Assembly: GCA_003136615.1 (NCBI GenBank)
Contig: PLFA01000153.1
Coordinates: 73,924-80,593 of the forward strand
Length of the DNA stretch: 6,670 bases
From: Caulobacteraceae bacterium
GTDB taxonomy: Bacteria > Pseudomonadota > Alphaproteobacteria > Caulobacterales > Caulobacteraceae
Reading direction: 5' to 3'
The notes beneath the pieces were generated by a model. It was not told the origin of the DNA, did not search any database, and worked only from the letters and a program-made list of their open reading frames with translations. Positions 5,724 through 6,670 of this stretch are shown here, piece by piece. How positions within the stretch are numbered: position 1 is the first letter of the stretch; every line of letters begins with the position of its first letter. A program made the translations under genes and the position numbers.

Positions 5724-5853
5724 ATGCCGACAACCAGCAAGACCAGAACCACAAAGACCGGGGCCACGCCCCCGCGCCAAGGCCAATGGCGCCCCCGCCA
5801 AGCCCTACCACGGGTTCTGGGCGCGCGAGCCGACAATACGGCCTGTTCTGTAG
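5724..5853 (+). pseudogene. Small basic protein gene, apparently interrupted by a frameshift
   Basis: An ATG at 5724 has GGGAG 6 nt upstream and an EcfG-type promoter before that. The first 15 or so codons (MPTTSKTRTTKTGATP) end mostly in G or C, as in the neighbouring genes. After the run of five C (5769-5773) G/C-ending codons move to the +1 frame, which reads RAKANGAPAKPYHGFWARE and on to a TAG at 5851-5853. Reading the run as four C would join both parts into a 42-residue basic, Thr/Lys/Ala-rich protein with an aromatic PYHGFW patch. Read without a shift, the frame runs to 5921 as a 65-residue product with poor codon use in its second half. It could be a true pseudogene, a sequencing error or +1 recoding at CCC-C. 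I do not recognise the protein. Confidence 0.42.
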
Positions 5854-5936
5854 ACTCTGGCGACCAATTCCCTGCGTCGCCGCCCGGGGGGCCAAGCTTC
5901 ACCTTCTCTCACCCCAACTGATCGCGAGGGCTCAAA

Positions 5937-6670
5937 ATGGTAGATACGACACGCCGCACGATGGTGACCGCGGCCACCCTGAGCGCTGCGGCCGCGGCTA
6001 TGGCCAGGCCCGCCGCCGCGCAGTCAACCTCTCCAGCACCCACGGCGCGCGGCGGGATTGAGGATCCGCGCTCAAAATATCCGAAGCCCCCGTTCCCGGC
6101 ACAGTCCCAGCCCTTTCCGGGCCTGGCCAGCCGCATGGACCCGCGCCCGGACCACGGCGAAACCAGCTATGTGGGGTCGGGTCGCCTCAGGGGCCGCAAA
6201 GCCCTGATCACGGGCGGGGATTCCGGCATGGGCCGCGCCGCCGCGATCGCCTTCGCGCGAGAAGGCGCGGACGTCGCCATCAACTACCTCCCGGCGGAAG
6301 AGGAAGACGCCCGCGAGGTCGTCACCCTCATCCGCGCGGCGGGAGTCAAGGCGGCTCCGATCCCGGGCGACCTCAGAAATCCGGCGTTCTGCAGGCGCCT
6401 CGTCGCCGAGGCGGTGAACCAACTGGGTGGCCTCGACACGGTGGTCAGCAATGCGGGCCACCAGAAGTCGACGGCGTCCATCGCCGACATCTCCGACGAG
6501 GATTTCGACTGGACGATGAAGACCAACATCTACGCGCCGTTCTGGATCATCAAGGCCGCCCTGCCGCATCTGCAGCCGGGCTCGGCGATCATCGCGACGA
6601 CCTCCGAGCAGGCCTATGACCCTTCGCCCGACCTCTACGACTATGCGCAGACCAAGGCGGCGACGATGAA
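5937..6670 (+). CDS. YghA-type short-chain dehydrogenase/reductase with Tat signal (partial; runs off the right edge)
   Basis: An NAD(P)-dependent short-chain dehydrogenase; 244 codons are present before the window ends. The body closely follows E. coli YghA, an oxidoreductase of uncertain substrate: KYPKPPFPAQSQPFPGL, YVGSGRLRGRKALITGGDSGMGR and EGADVAINYLP. Visible sites are the cofactor motif TGGDSGMGR (92-100), SNAG (171-174), N197, S223 and the catalytic Y236-x-x-x-K240. Unlike E. coli YghA, an N-terminal extension looks like a twin-arginine signal: TTRRTMV (4-10), an alanine-rich hydrophobic stretch (11-23) and a likely cleavage site after A28 (PAAA|Q). This suggests a periplasmic protein exported folded. 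The ATG at 5937 has GAGGG 6 nt upstream. The missing C terminus should be about 80 residues. It probably shares the stress-type promoter at 5667-5692 with the small upstream gene. Confidence 0.92.
   Translation, partial: MVDTTRRTMVTAATLSAAAAAMARPAAAQSTSPAPTARGGIEDPRSKYPKPPFPAQSQPFPGLASRMDPRPDHGETSYVGSGRLRGRKALITGGDSGMGRAAAIAFAREGADVAINYLPAEEEDAREVVTLIRAAGVKAAPIPGDLRNPAFCRRLVAEAVNQLGGLDTVVSNAGHQKSTASIADISDEDFDWTMKTNIYAPFWIIKAALPHLQPGSAIIATTSEQAYDPSPDLYDYAQTKAATM

Larger units (their letters stand above)
5618..5936. other. Interval between the GH65 and dehydrogenase genes
   Basis: This 319-nt interval has no obvious terminator for the GH65 gene. It holds an EcfG-type promoter match (5667-5692), a ribosome-binding site (5713-5717) and a short, apparently frameshifted gene (5724-5853), each listed separately. 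From 5854 to 5936 I see only the dehydrogenase ribosome-binding site GAGGG (5926-5930). Confidence 0.6.

Noticed and set aside
5522..5902. Minus-strand open frame with a hydrophobic stretch (VFVVLVLLVVGMGG), possible small membrane protein
   Set aside because: It overlaps the end of the GH65 gene, has no evident ribosome-binding site or promoter, and the hydrophobic stretch is the complement of the Thr/Lys/Asn-rich start of the plus-strand small gene, which has better signals.
6072..6569. Minus-strand open frame (165 codons) opposite the dehydrogenase
   Set aside because: It is antisense to the conserved SDR core; no domain was recognised.

Overview
The window is a compact, GC-rich (roughly two-thirds G+C by eye) stretch of bacterial chromosome or large replicon. 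Codon use, the protein families and EcfG-type promoter motifs point to an alphaproteobacterium; Caulobacterales or a relative is a guess. No rRNA, tRNA, insertion sequence, CRISPR array or phage gene is visible.

Layout, left to right. Positions 1-257 (minus strand) hold the N-terminal phosphoesterase domain of a LigD-type DNA repair protein, cut by the window edge. A small conserved protein (381-617, plus; resembles the DUF5961 type) lies between it and ku (720-1577, plus). Ku ends 4 bases from the end of a convergent gene (1582-2118, minus) for a 178-residue protein of the kind often labelled 'TolA-like'. A hemerythrin-type HHE protein follows (2373-2969, plus) with a clear intrinsic terminator at 2975-3010. 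A SpoIIAA-like/STAS-fold protein (3054-3434, minus) is divergent from a large GH65 glycoside hydrolase (3554-5617, plus). The interval 5618-5936 carries a promoter motif and a short, apparently frameshifted gene. It leads into a Tat-signal-bearing YghA-type short-chain dehydrogenase (5937 to the right edge, plus).

The unifying signal is upstream of the genes. Matches or near-matches to the alphaproteobacterial general-stress sigma factor (EcfG/SigT/RpoE2) promoter, GGAAC-N16/17-CGTT, occur in the correct orientation before ku, the TolA-like gene, the hemerythrin gene, the SpoIIAA-like gene, the GH65 gene and the small gene/dehydrogenase unit. A weaker candidate precedes ligD. Four of these have an exact GGAAC. 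At five of the six main sites the distance to the start codon fits a short leader containing the Shine-Dalgarno sequence; the TolA-like gene has a longer leader. I read the window as a general-stress-response island: end-joining repair (Ku + LigD), a di-iron protein, a glucosidase, an oxidoreductase and small accessory proteins. Regulation is inferred from motifs only.

The least explained parts are the frameshifted small gene at 5724-5853, the 178-residue protein tail-to-tail with ku, and the small protein between ligD and ku.
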